Shown here: piece by piece, positions 1 through 7,028 of the stretch
Numbering within the stretch: the stretch's first letter is position 1
Layout: each line of letters starts with the position of its first letter
From: Olsenella sp.
Lineage (GTDB): Bacteria > Actinomycetota > Coriobacteriia > Coriobacteriales > Atopobiaceae
Assembly (NCBI GenBank): GCA_015062715.1
Contig: SUUD01000002.1
Location: 1 to 29,889 of the forward strand
Reading direction: 5' to 3'
DNA: 29,889 bases
Program-made: the position numbers and the translations under genes
The notes under the pieces: model-generated
What the model was told of the DNA's origin: nothing
The model's input: the letters and a program-made list of their open reading frames with translations, nothing else
Database searches by the model: none

Positions 1-26
1 CCCAACTGTCTCAATTCCATTTTAGA

Positions 27-61
27 AACGAGCCAAAGGGAAACGTCCCCTTTGGCTCGTT
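27..61. terminator. Perfect 14-bp hairpin, probable terminator
   Basis: Arms 27-40 and 48-61 (AACGAGCCAAAGGG and its complement) pair without mismatch around a 7-nt loop. It lies upstream of the preQ1 leader and probably ends transcription of a gene left of the window. No strong T-run follows on either strand, so the terminator call rests on stem quality and position. Confidence 0.55.
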
Positions 62-104
62 GTGCTATCCTGTCTGGTCGCACGAAGACAAGTGAATGCC
101 CCAA

Positions 105-142
105 AGGTGTCACCTTGCTAACCACCTCTAAAAAACAAGGAG
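105..142 (+). promoter_or_regulatory. preQ1-I riboswitch (H-type pseudoknot)
   Basis: P1 is AGGTG (105-109) with CACCT (123-127). P2 is CCTTG (113-117) with CAAGG (136-140). The connecting loop is CTAAC and an A-rich tail (130-135) precedes P2. This is the compact preQ1-I architecture, including the A-rich tail and CAAGG end typical of the translational type. The second P2 strand runs into the Shine-Dalgarno AAGGAG (137-142), so ligand binding should hide the ribosome site of the ATG at 151. The downstream gene is a queuosine-precursor transporter family member, which fits the ligand. Confidence 0.93.
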
Positions 143-150
143 CCCTTCCC

Positions 151-873
151 ATGCGCAAGCTGTTCTCGAACGTCCGCCAGATGATGGACACCGTCAACCC
201 CATGGTCTTCACGCTGCTCGTCCTCTCCCTGGTGGGCATGAACCTCCTCGCAAACAAGATGATCGACACGGGCCTCGCGTGGCTGCCGCTCGACGGCGGC
301 ATCCTGCTCTCGTGGCTGTGCTTCCTGGCCATGGACATCCTCACGCACTGCTACGGCCCGCGCATCGCCACCACGGCGTCGTACACGGCGCTCGCGCTCA
401 ACCTCTTCATGGCGGGCGTCTTCTTCGTGGCCAGCAGCATCCCCGGCGTGTGGGGCGAGAGCTTCGTGCCCGAGGCGGACGCCGTCAACCTGGCGCTCGA
501 CCACACCTTTGGCGGGACCTGGTTCATCATCATGGGCAGCTCCATCGCCTTCGCCGTCTCGGCCCTCGTGAACAACTTCCTCAACTGGGGCATCGGCGAG
601 CGGCTCGAGAAGCGCACGACCTTTGGCATCTTCGCCCTGCGCAGCTACGTCTCGACCTTCACCGCGCAGTTCGTGGACAACCTCACCTTTGGCCTCATCG
701 TGAGCAGGACCTTCTTTGGGTGGACGCTGCTGCAGTGCGTCACCTGCGCCTGCACGGGCGCCCTCCTGGAGCTCTTCTTCGAGGTCGTCTTCTCGCCCGT
801 GGGCTTCCGCATCTCGCGCGACATCATGGCCGAGCGGCCCGCCGCCCCGACCACGGAAGGGGTCATCGCATGA
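151..873 (+). CDS. yhhQ: Queuosine precursor transporter, VUT/YhhQ family
   Basis: 240-residue integral membrane protein of the VUT (YhhQ/QPTR) family, which imports queuosine precursors such as preQ1 or preQ0. Several hydrophobic helices are visible, together with family-like stretches such as NLLANKMI near the start, DILTHCYGPR, and the helix around FTAQFVDNLTFGLI. The start at 151 is chosen over an upstream in-frame start at 52 because it is preceded by AAGGAG (137-142) inside the preQ1 riboswitch and gives the family's usual N-terminus. The stop overlaps the next gene's start (ATGA at 870-873), so the two are probably translationally coupled. Regulation is very likely translational repression by preQ1. 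Family and regulation are well supported; the exact transported species is inference. Confidence 0.88.
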   Translation: MRKLFSNVRQMMDTVNPMVFTLLVLSLVGMNLLANKMIDTGLAWLPLDGGILLSWLCFLAMDILTHCYGPRIATTASYTALALNLFMAGVFFVASSIPGVWGESFVPEADAVNLALDHTFGGTWFIIMGSSIAFAVSALVNNFLNWGIGERLEKRTTFGIFALRSYVSTFTAQFVDNLTFGLIVSRTFFGWTLLQCVTCACTGALLELFFEVVFSPVGFRISRDIMAERPAAPTTEGVIA

Positions 874-1517
874 ACGTCCTGATCAGCGGCACGTCAAGCG
901 GCATCGGCAAGGCCTGCGCCGAGAGGTTCCTGGCAGAGGGCCATCGCGTGCATGGCATAGACATTGCCGTGAGCGCGATCGACCACCCCGCCTACACGCA
1001 CTACCGCCACGACATCCGCGACGCCGACCTGCCCGACATCGAGGGCGTGGAGGTCCTCGTCAACAACGCCGGCACGATCGAGGACGCCGAGTCCATCGCC
1101 ATCAACCTCGAGGCCACGATCGACTTCACCGAGCGCTACATCCAGAGCCCGGCGCTGCGCTCGGTGGTCTTCGTCGCCTCGGCGGCGGCGCGGACGGGCT
1201 CCGAGTTCCCGCGCTACGTGGCCAGCAAGGCGGGCATCGTGGGATACATGAAGAACCTCGCGCTGGCGCTCGCCCCGCGCGGCGTCACGGTCAACAGCAT
1301 CTCGCCCGGCGGCGTGATCACCCCCGCCAACCAGCACATTCTCGACAGCGAGCGGCTGTATGCCGAGGTGCTGGGCGAGACGCTCCTGGGCAAGTGGGCC
1401 GACGCCGACGAGATCGCCGACTTCGTCTACTTCTGCGCGGTGACCAACCGCTCCATGACGGGGGAGGACATCCTCATCGACAACGGCGAGATGCTCAAGG
1501 CCAACTTCGTCTGGTAA
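870..1517 (+). CDS. Short-chain dehydrogenase/reductase (SDR)
   Basis: 215-residue classical SDR that should oxidise or reduce an alcohol/ketone pair with NAD(P)(H). The nucleotide-binding motif SGTSSGIG is at about residues 6-13, the NNAG motif near residue 67, and the catalytic YVASK follows a serine-containing strand (FVASAAA). The C-terminal ISPGGVITP segment is also typical. The ATG overlaps the transporter stop (ATGA), so it is co-transcribed with, and probably translationally coupled to, the preQ1-controlled gene. Linkage to queuosine uptake has no obvious biochemical reason. The compact sequence resembles hydroxysteroid dehydrogenase/carbonyl reductase-type SDRs, and gut Coriobacteriia do carry bile-acid dehydrogenases, but substrate cannot be told from sequence. 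Confidence 0.85.
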   Translation: MNVLISGTSSGIGKACAERFLAEGHRVHGIDIAVSAIDHPAYTHYRHDIRDADLPDIEGVEVLVNNAGTIEDAESIAINLEATIDFTERYIQSPALRSVVFVASAAARTGSEFPRYVASKAGIVGYMKNLALALAPRGVTVNSISPGGVITPANQHILDSERLYAEVLGETLLGKWADADEIADFVYFCAVTNRSMTGEDILIDNGEMLKANFVW

Positions 1518-1648
1518 CCGGGACACCCACCCCGGAGGATCCGTCCCAGAGTGGGACACCCAGCCCGGAGGATTTGTCCCATTCTGGGACAAATCCTCCG
1601 GGCTGGGTGTCCCACTCTGGGACGGATCCTCCGGGGTGGGTGTCCCGG
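1518..1648. repeat. Perfect 64-bp-arm palindrome between convergent genes
   Basis: Bases 1518-1581 are the exact reverse complement of 1585-1648, with a 3-nt loop (TTC). Each arm is itself built of two similar units of about 33 nt beginning GGGACACCCA and containing CCCGGAGGAT and GTCCCA. It fills almost the whole gap between the stop of the SDR (plus strand) and the stop of the sigma factor (minus strand), so it would act as a two-way terminator. The internal duplication suggests a REP/MITE-like repeat that expanded. Confidence 0.9.
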
Positions 1649-1660
1649 CTTGCGCGTGTC

Positions 1661-2197
1661 TTAGTCGTCCGACCCTTCCAGCGAGACGCGCATTTTCTCC
1701 AGTGCCCTGGCCAGCTCGGTCGACACGGTCGAGGCGTTCATGCCAAGCTCCTGCGCGATGTCGACGTTGCGCTTTCCCTCGCGATACTTCATGAGCACGA
1801 TCTCGCGCTCGTGCTCGCCAAGCACCCCCAGCAGCTGGTCCACGAGGTCGCGGTCCTCCACGCCCTCGTAGCCGCCCTGCACCGAGAGGATGGCCTCCGG
1901 CACGTCCTCGAGGTCGACCGAAACCTTGGCCTTGCGGTAGTAGTCGGCCATGCAGTTGATGGCGATGCGAACGACCCATGTCGAGAACTTGGCGCGGGTG
2001 GGGTCGAACTTGTGGAAGGAGCGGGCGGCCAGGAGGTAGGCCTCGGCGACGACGTCCTCGGCCTCGTCGGAGGCCATGCGGTAGCGGACGAAGTTGTACA
2101 CGAGCCCATAGCTCTCGCGATAGAGCCTCGTGAACTCCCGCTCGTCACGACCGCGAGGGTCGCCGTGTCCTCCCGCTATGACGTCAAACGTCCCCAC
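1661..2197 (-). CDS. ECF-type RNA polymerase sigma factor
   Basis: 178-residue sigma-70 family protein of extracytoplasmic-function size. Region 2 covers about residues 22-95 (RLYRESYGLVYNFVRYRM, then DEAEDVVAEAYLLA and the FSTWVVRIAINCMADYYRK segment). Region 4 is about residues 120-172, with a helix-turn-helix in VDIAQELGMNASTVSTELAR. The GTG at 2197 is preceded by an AAGGGAA-like ribosome site. A TATAAT box lies about 40 nt upstream. The gene encoding a 74-residue leader-like protein lies just upstream on the same strand. No anti-sigma factor is recognisable. Its targets are unknown. Confidence 0.88.
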   Translation of the reverse strand: MGTFDVIAGGHGDPRGRDEREFTRLYRESYGLVYNFVRYRMASDEAEDVVAEAYLLAARSFHKFDPTRAKFSTWVVRIAINCMADYYRKAKVSVDLEDVPEAILSVQGGYEGVEDRDLVDQLLGVLGEHEREIVLMKYREGKRNVDIAQELGMNASTVSTELARALEKMRVSLEGSDD

Positions 2198-2236
2198 GCA
2201 GTGTTCCCTTGCTGTAAGTGGTTTCGGTTGGGACTC

Positions 2237-2242
2237 ATTATA
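2237..2242 (-). promoter_or_regulatory. -10 box (TATAAT) for the sigma-factor gene
   Basis: A perfect TATAAT on the minus strand about 40 nt before the GTG at 2197. No good TTGACA-like -35 is visible 16-18 nt upstream. Confidence 0.5.
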
Positions 2243-2326
2243 GGGAGGATGACAGATAGGATTATCGGTTTTTCATACCAATTGTGCCAGCGGTCGCCAA
2301 TGCGCGAGCTTGCGGCTTGGCGGGGG

Positions 2327-2551
2327 CTAGTCATGGCGCGGGCGCAACTCCGTGGGCGGCTTGGTCGGGTCCTGGCCCGCGAGGGCGGGGTCGCCTGCGG
2401 CGGCGAGCAGCTCGAGCTCGCCGTCGGAGAGCTCGGCGGCGTCTTGGGAGGAGAGCTCGGCGAGGCAGCGTGCCAGCAGGTCGTCGCGGAACGCCTCGGT
2501 GCCCTGCGCAAGGTCCTGGCGCAGGATGCGCTCCAGGTCATGCTCGTCCAT
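2327..2551 (-). CDS. Small 74-aa protein with leader-like C-terminal motif
   Basis: No confident family. The protein is acidic and helical, beginning MDEHDLERILRQDLAQ, and contains AFRDDLLARCLAEL and then ELSDGELELLAAAGD. The last segment resembles the end of RiPP leaders in this window (LSDEELESVAGG), but the Gly-Gly is replaced and the tail (about 17 residues, no Cys, Pro/Arg-rich) does not look like a core peptide. The ATG at 2551 is preceded by GGAGGGAGG, and a longer upstream start is not needed. It sits directly upstream of the ECF sigma gene in the same direction, so it may be a partner or regulator of the sigma factor, or a degenerate peptide precursor. Both ideas are inference. Confidence 0.65.
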   Translation of the reverse strand: MDEHDLERILRQDLAQGTEAFRDDLLARCLAELSSQDAAELSDGELELLAAAGDPALAGQDPTKPPTELRPRHD

Positions 2552-2587
2552 GCTCGCCTCCCTCCTGGGATCGGGTGCCTTTGACAC

Positions 2588-2613
2588 ACTATACGGATGC
2601 GCGGGGGCATCCG
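2588..2613 (-). promoter_or_regulatory. -10 box with adjoining inverted repeat
   Basis: On the minus strand TATAGT (2588-2593) directly follows an inverted repeat with arms CGGATGC (2594-2600) and GCATCCG (2607-2613). It lies about 40 nt upstream of the ATG at 2551. The position over the spacer suggests an operator for the 74-aa gene and perhaps the sigma factor. Confidence 0.4.
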
Positions 2614-2693
2614 TCCCAAGAGAACAGGAAAGAATATTCTGTTTCATCAAAACTGTGGCAAGCGGAGCAATTATTCGCGTGCCCCCGGCCCAC

Positions 2694-3812
2694 CTAGCCC
2701 AGCTGCTCGGCAGCCTCGGCGAGCCGCTTGATGATGGGCAGGTGCTGGGGGCAGGCGGCCTCGCACTGTCCGCAGGCGATGCAGTCGGCCGCCGAACCGG
2801 CGCCCGGCGCGCCAATGGCCGTGGCATAGGCCGAGCGCGCCTCCTCGAGCTGCCCGTTGGCGAGCTGCAGGTTCATGGCGGCGAACACCTCGGGGATGGG
2901 GATCGACTGGGGGCAGCCGTCGCAGCAGTAGCGGCAGGCCGTGCAGCCGATGGCCGACGACTTGCCCAGCAGCACCTGCGCCTGGCGGATGACCTCGCGC
3001 TCGCCCTCGTCGAGGGGGCGGAAGTCGCGCATGAAGCCGATGTTGTCGTCCATCTGCGCCAGGTTGGACATGCCCGAGAGCACCGTGATGATGCCGTCGA
3101 GCGACGCGGCGAAGCGGATGGCCCAGCTTGCCGGCGAGTCCCCGGGGTTTGCCGCCTCGAGCAGCTTGGCTACGTCGCGCGGGGGATTGGCGAGCCTCCC
3201 GCCCTTGACGGGCTCCATGACCACGATCGACGTGCCGTGCGCGCGGGCGACCTCGTAGTTCGCGCGCGCGGTGATCGAGCGGTCCTCCCAGTCGGCGTAG
3301 TTGAGCTGCAGCTGCACGAACTCGGCCTCGGGATGGCTGGTCAGCAGCCGGTCAAGCAGGTCGGGCCCGCCGTGGAACGAGAAGCCCACGTGGCGCACGA
3401 GCCCCTCCGCCTTGAGGCCGCGCACGTACTCCCACAGGCCCAGCCGCTCGTACTTCTTCCAGTTGCCGTCCATCAGTGCATGCAGCAGGTAGTAGTCGAT
3501 GTAGCCCGCCCCGGTGCGGTCGAGCGAGGTCTGGAACTGCTTGCGCGCCATGCCGGCCGTGGGCGCCACCTGGGCGTTGAGCTTGGTGGCGAGGGTGTAG
3601 CTCTCGCGCGGGTACCGGTCGACGAGCGCCTTCTTGGTGGCGGCCTCCGAGCCTGCGTAGACGTGGGCCGTGTCGAAGTAGGTGAAGCCGGCGCCAAGGA
3701 AGCGGTCGACCATCTCGCTCGTCTGCGCCACGTCGATGCCCAGGCCGCGCTTGGGCAGCCGCATGAGGCCAAAGCCCAACTTGGGGGTGTCCTTGCCAAA
3801 CCAGTCCGCCAT
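2694..3812 (-). CDS. Aldo/keto reductase with C-terminal 4Fe-4S ferredoxin domain
   Basis: 372-residue cytoplasmic oxidoreductase. The N-terminal part (about 1-270) is an aldo/keto reductase barrel: KLGFGLMRLP near the start, DTAHVY with the catalytic Asp/Tyr, and the YYLLHALMDG strand. The C-terminal part has two cysteine motifs, CTACRYCCDGCP and CIACGQCEAACP, as in bacterial-ferredoxin-like domains, matching the predicted oxidoreductases of the COG1453 type common in anaerobes. The ATG at 3812 has a GGAGGACA ribosome site; an upstream in-frame start adds only an unrelated tail. It stands alone, divergent from the dehydratase gene at 4025. Substrate unknown. Confidence 0.9.
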   Translation of the reverse strand: MADWFGKDTPKLGFGLMRLPKRGLGIDVAQTSEMVDRFLGAGFTYFDTAHVYAGSEAATKKALVDRYPRESYTLATKLNAQVAPTAGMARKQFQTSLDRTGAGYIDYYLLHALMDGNWKKYERLGLWEYVRGLKAEGLVRHVGFSFHGGPDLLDRLLTSHPEAEFVQLQLNYADWEDRSITARANYEVARAHGTSIVVMEPVKGGRLANPPRDVAKLLEAANPGDSPASWAIRFAASLDGIITVLSGMSNLAQMDDNIGFMRDFRPLDEGEREVIRQAQVLLGKSSAIGCTACRYCCDGCPQSIPIPEVFAAMNLQLANGQLEEARSAYATAIGAPGAGSAADCIACGQCEAACPQHLPIIKRLAEAAEQLG

Positions 3813-3962
3813 GGTGTCCTCCCTTGGCCTATGCGCAATACGAATTGCCCCCATTGTGCCTGCCACGAGGGGCGATGTCTACTTATGACCAGGCGAGGGG
3901 CCTCCCGACCATGGGGCGCTGCGGCATGGCGGCCAGGCGCCAGGCTGCCTTCCCGCTCGAGC

Positions 3963-3971
3963 GCGTATCAT
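3963..3971 (+). promoter_or_regulatory. Shared GCGTATCAT motif upstream of dehydratase 1
   Basis: GCGTATCAT lies 54 nt upstream of the start at 4025. Its last six bases could be a -10 element. The same nonamer or a close variant precedes six other genes in this window, mostly in the RiPP loci (6860, 7883, 19933, 23145, 26735, 27350). No consistent -35 was found. Confidence 0.5.
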
Positions 3972-4024
3972 ATGCCGAAAGGTCTCGCCCGGGCCGTGCC
4001 GGGCGTCTCGTTTCCCTTGGGGAG

Positions 4025-5590
4025 GTGTCGGCCGGGGTGCAGGCGAAGGTCACATGGGCGTCCGCCCTTGCCGAGGCGGGGTGCCTCGCCTTCCTCGAGG
4101 CCACCGCCTCCCAGGCGGTCGACCGGGCGCTTGCCCTGTGCCCCGAGGCGGAGGCGCTTCTGGGTGATGGCGCCCTCGATGACCTGCGAAGGCTCTGCCT
4201 GTCGAGGCTCGCGGACGTCTACGAGCGGCCGCTCGTCCAGCTTGCCCTGCGCGGGGCCGGGCTGGCGGAGTCCCTCTCCCTCCAGATGGGGGGCGAGGGT
4301 CGCGCCCATGCGATGCACACCCTTGCCGAGGGGGTCCGAGACGAGCTTGCCGCCGGTGCCGACGAGGCGCTTCGCGAGCGGCTCACCCTTGCCCCCGCCT
4401 ACGAGCTGGCCATCGCCCGCAACTTCTCCAAGGCAACCTCCGAGTTTCTTGCCCGTCTGCTCCACCACCGCGGAGACGTCTCCGCGGCGCTGCTGGGAGG
4501 GCGGCCGATTACCCGCGTCGAGGGGGTCTCGGCCAAGGGGGCCGACCCCCACCGGCAGGGGCGCCTGGTCATGCGCGTCGACACCGACGCCGGCTCCTTC
4601 TTCTACAAGCCGCACGACTGCCGCGTCGACGGCCTCTACGGCGAGCTCATTGGGACGTGGCAGCCCGGCTGCGCCCGCGCCGCCGCGCTCGTCCAGGGCG
4701 AGGGCTTCGCGTTCGTGGAGCGGCTCGTTCCCCGGGAGCCTGCGGGCGAGGAGGGCCTGCGCCTGTACTGGGGAAACCTCGGGCGGCTCACGGCGCTGCT
4801 CCACGGGCTCGGCAGCCGTGACATCACCTGCGACAACCTCATGTGCTGCGGCGAGCTCCCCGCCGTGCTCGACCTCGAGACGCTGCTCGTGGGCGAGGTC
4901 CGCTTCGACGGGGAGATGCCGGTAAGGGACCCCGCGGCCGGTGGCCTGTCCGCGAGGGAGCTTGCGGACTCCGCCGCCTGCACCGCGGTGCTGCCGCTGC
5001 GCGTGGGCGGCAGGATCGTCTCGCCCCTGGTCGCGGACAACGCTTCCGGGACCTGCCTGCCCCGCATGGGTGGCGTCCCGGTCACGGTGCGGGGCTTCGA
5101 GCGGGACTTCTCTGGGGGCTTCGAGGAGGGGTACCGGCACCTCATGGGCCATCGCGACGAGGTCCTCGAGCTGCTCGGACGCCACGGGGAGGCTGTCTGC
5201 CGGCAGATCCTGCTCAACACCCAGGCCTATGCCCAGGCCCGTGGCCTGCTGCTTGGCCCCCAGGCGCTGCATGACCCGTCCAGGCGCGACGCGGTCCTCG
5301 CCGAGCTCAACGAGGGATACGACGTCTTTCCTGCAGAGCTGCGACGGGCGGTCGCCGAGCCGGACGCGGCGGCCCTTGCGGAGGGCGACATCCCGTACTA
5401 TTGCTCGCGGGTGGGCTCGCGCATACTCTTCGCGGGCGACGACCGCCCGCTGGGCGAGCTGCTCGCGCGCTCGCCCCTCGAGGTCGCGGCCTCCCGGCTC
5501 GCGCGCCTGTCCGAGGACGAGCTGCGCCTCGAGCTCGACCTGATCGGAAGGTGCCTGGCCGCGGTGCCGTCGAAGGGAGGCAGGCCATGA
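4025..5590 (+). CDS. Stand-alone LanM-type dehydratase (DUF4135), no cyclase domain
   Basis: 521 residues matching only the N-terminal dehydratase half of class II lanthipeptide synthetases; the protein stops where LanC would begin. Seen: the kinase-like Lys strand with FYKPHD (Lys about 195), RDITCDN and VLDLETL (about 265-287), an Arg and Thr six apart in RQILLNT (393/399), and the late GDIPYY motif. In LanM enzymes such as CylM, Ser/Thr are phosphorylated and the phosphate is eliminated. The spacing of the Arg/Thr pair fits the elimination residues, but the usual DxHxxN loop reads DxTxxN here. The GTG at 4025 is chosen because it aligns with the ATG of the paralogue at 23208. The stop overlaps the flavoprotein start (ATGA). 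Target: probably the Nif11 precursor at 6456-6803. Confidence 0.88.
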   Translation: MSAGVQAKVTWASALAEAGCLAFLEATASQAVDRALALCPEAEALLGDGALDDLRRLCLSRLADVYERPLVQLALRGAGLAESLSLQMGGEGRAHAMHTLAEGVRDELAAGADEALRERLTLAPAYELAIARNFSKATSEFLARLLHHRGDVSAALLGGRPITRVEGVSAKGADPHRQGRLVMRVDTDAGSFFYKPHDCRVDGLYGELIGTWQPGCARAAALVQGEGFAFVERLVPREPAGEEGLRLYWGNLGRLTALLHGLGSRDITCDNLMCCGELPAVLDLETLLVGEVRFDGEMPVRDPAAGGLSARELADSAACTAVLPLRVGGRIVSPLVADNASGTCLPRMGGVPVTVRGFERDFSGGFEEGYRHLMGHRDEVLELLGRHGEAVCRQILLNTQAYAQARGLLLGPQALHDPSRRDAVLAELNEGYDVFPAELRRAVAEPDAAALAEGDIPYYCSRVGSRILFAGDDRPLGELLARSPLEVAASRLARLSEDELRLELDLIGRCLAAVPSKGGRP

Positions 5591-6351
5591 TCCGCGTGTT
5601 CTCGTTCGTGGGCTCGGGCGCGGGCGACGCCTCGCACACCAAGGTGCTCTCCGACCGCCTCGCCCGCGAGCTGCGCGCGCAGGCCGAGTCCCGGGGCGAG
5701 GAGCTTGCCTACGAGTGCGTGACCGCCGACCAGCTGAGCATATCGTTCTGCCGTTCGTGCAACTCGTGCTTTGGGACCGGGGTCTGCCCGCTGGATGCCT
5801 CCGACGGCGTCGGCGACCTCAAGCGCCGCCTGCTCGAGGCCGACGTCGTCCTGTTCGGGACCCCCGTGTACCTTGCGGAGATGTCCGGCGCCACCAAGTG
5901 CGTGCTCGACCGCATCGCCTTCTGGTCGCATCGCCTCGAGCTTGCCGGGAAGGTGGGCATGGCGCTTGTCACCACCTCGAACAACCATGGTCCCCAGGTG
6001 GAGCGGCACCTGCGCGAGCTCCTGCAGTTCATGGGCCTCTCCATGCCCGAGGGGCTGTGCCTGCAGCTGCACGCCCAGCCTAGGCTGGGCGTCCCCGAGG
6101 AGGCCGACCCGGCGATCGCCGCGGCGGCCGCGCGGCTGCTCGACGCCTGGGACGACCCGGCGTCATGCCTGACGGAGCAGCAGGAGCTGTACTGGAAGGG
6201 CCTCGCCCTGCAGACCCGCCGCGCGATGATGCGGCACTACCTTCTTGGTGCCAAGGTGCGGGAGGAGACGCGGGTGCTTGACGAGCGGCGCGTCACCGCC
6301 CACGAGTCGCTTGCGGGCTACGTGCGGCAGCGCCGGGAGGCACGTCCGTAG
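5587..6351 (+). CDS. Iron-sulfur flavoprotein / NAD(P)H-dependent FMN reductase
   Basis: 254-residue flavodoxin-fold protein. The FMN phosphate loop GSGAGDASHT is at residues 9-18. A compact cysteine motif CRSCNSCFGTGVC (Cys 55, 58, 61, 67) matches the iron-sulfur flavoprotein (Isf) pattern. The segment GTPVYLAEMSG followed by KCVLDR is typical of this reductase family. A C-terminal extension of about 60 residues includes ELYWKGLALQTRRAMM. It overlaps the dehydratase stop by ATGA, so the two are made together; the same gene pair recurs at 23208-25587. In RiPP pathways flavin enzymes can reduce dehydroalanine (LanJ-type) or oxidise cysteines; which applies here is inference. Confidence 0.87.
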   Translation: MIRVFSFVGSGAGDASHTKVLSDRLARELRAQAESRGEELAYECVTADQLSISFCRSCNSCFGTGVCPLDASDGVGDLKRRLLEADVVLFGTPVYLAEMSGATKCVLDRIAFWSHRLELAGKVGMALVTTSNNHGPQVERHLRELLQFMGLSMPEGLCLQLHAQPRLGVPEEADPAIAAAAARLLDAWDDPASCLTEQQELYWKGLALQTRRAMMRHYLLGAKVREETRVLDERRVTAHESLAGYVRQRREARP

Positions 6352-6375
6352 GGTTGGGCTCTCACACACGGAAAA

Positions 6376-6408
6376 GCCCACCTGCCAGAAGGGATCTGGC
6401 GGGTGGGC
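6376..6408. terminator. Two-way terminator between flavoprotein 1 and precursor 1
   Basis: Arms 6376-6389 and 6395-6408 form a 14-bp stem with one G-T pair and a 5-nt loop (GCCCACCTGCCAGA and partner). On the minus strand it is followed by TTTTCC, a fair T-run for the precursor gene. A near-identical stem sits at the matching place in the paralogous locus (25607-25640). Confidence 0.85.
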
Positions 6409-6455
6409 GTGGCTACCCGAGGGTTTGGATGGCGAAGGCCCTTGGATGCCCTGGC

Positions 6456-6803
6456 TTACCAGCTGACGCCCACGTAGGCGCAGGCATGCCCCAAGTTGCC
6501 GCCGTGGCAGTCGGCCTCGGCCTCGTCGCTTCCGCCAATGAGATAGCAGACGCCGTAGCCACCTGCGACGGACTCGAGCTCCTCATCGCTCAGCTCGTGC
6601 CCGGACATCGCGACCTCGCGGGCCTCCTCGAGCGTGAACGGAAGCCCGGCCTCGGCGGCCAGCTTGCCGATCGTCGCGTCAAAGACGGCCTGCTCGTCGG
6701 CCTTGTCGTCCTCGTAGCCTGCCGTGAGCTCCTGCAGCTTGGCCTGCAGCTCCTCGCTGCCGCGCAGCAGCTCCTCGAACTTGTTGACATTCTCGCTTGC
6801 CAT
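6456..6803 (-). CDS. Nif11-type RiPP precursor peptide 1
   Basis: 115 residues with a Nif11-like leader (start MASENVNKFEELLRG; EAGLPFTLEEAREV about 51-64) ending in LSDEELESVAGG (71-82). The core of 33 residues after Gly-Gly 81-82 has Cys 86, 99 and 108, a CYLIGGS box and a CAYVGVSW end. Precursors at 25675, 26055 and 27404 share this plan. Ser occurs only twice and Thr is absent in the core, so at most two dehydrations are possible. The ATG at 6803 is preceded by TAGGGAG; an upstream in-frame start adds nine non-conserved residues. It converges on the dehydratase/flavoprotein operon, its likely maturation machinery, and has a GCGTATCAT motif upstream. Confidence 0.9.
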   Translation of the reverse strand: MASENVNKFEELLRGSEELQAKLQELTAGYEDDKADEQAVFDATIGKLAAEAGLPFTLEEAREVAMSGHELSDEELESVAGGYGVCYLIGGSDEAEADCHGGNLGHACAYVGVSW

Positions 6804-6859
6804 GGGCAGCTCCCTACGGTTGTGGGCCATAGGTCCCGTGGACGATGGTTGTGCCTCAT

Positions 6860-6868
6860 ATGATACGC
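6860..6868 (-). promoter_or_regulatory. Shared GCGTATCAT motif upstream of precursor 1
   Basis: GCGTATCAT on the minus strand, 57 nt before the ATG at 6803, identical over nine bases to the element in front of dehydratase 1. Confidence 0.5.
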
Positions 6869-7028
6869 AAGGTTGCTTTGAACTATCCTTGCAATTGCCT
6901 TAAGTCTCCAGGCATTTTGGGCCGTCCGCCTTCGGTGGCGCTACGGTTGCGTGGCTGGGGCGGAGGCGCTGAAACGGGTCTTCTCAAAGGGCGGAGATGT
7001 CCCGGTGGATCTGTGCGTGAGCCCCTGC

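Noticed and set aside
279..1517. Long overlapping reading frames in the GC-rich left end
   Set aside because: They are His/Arg/Ala-rich shadows of the transporter and SDR; only the last part of this frame (870-1517) has family motifs and a proper start.
1518..1648. CRISPR array
   Set aside because: The repeated units are in inverted as well as direct order with no spacers; it is a palindrome.
2352..4925. An 857-codon open frame on the plus strand
   Set aside because: It lies opposite the aldo/keto reductase and beside the dehydratase in the wrong frame, with low-complexity composition and no motif.
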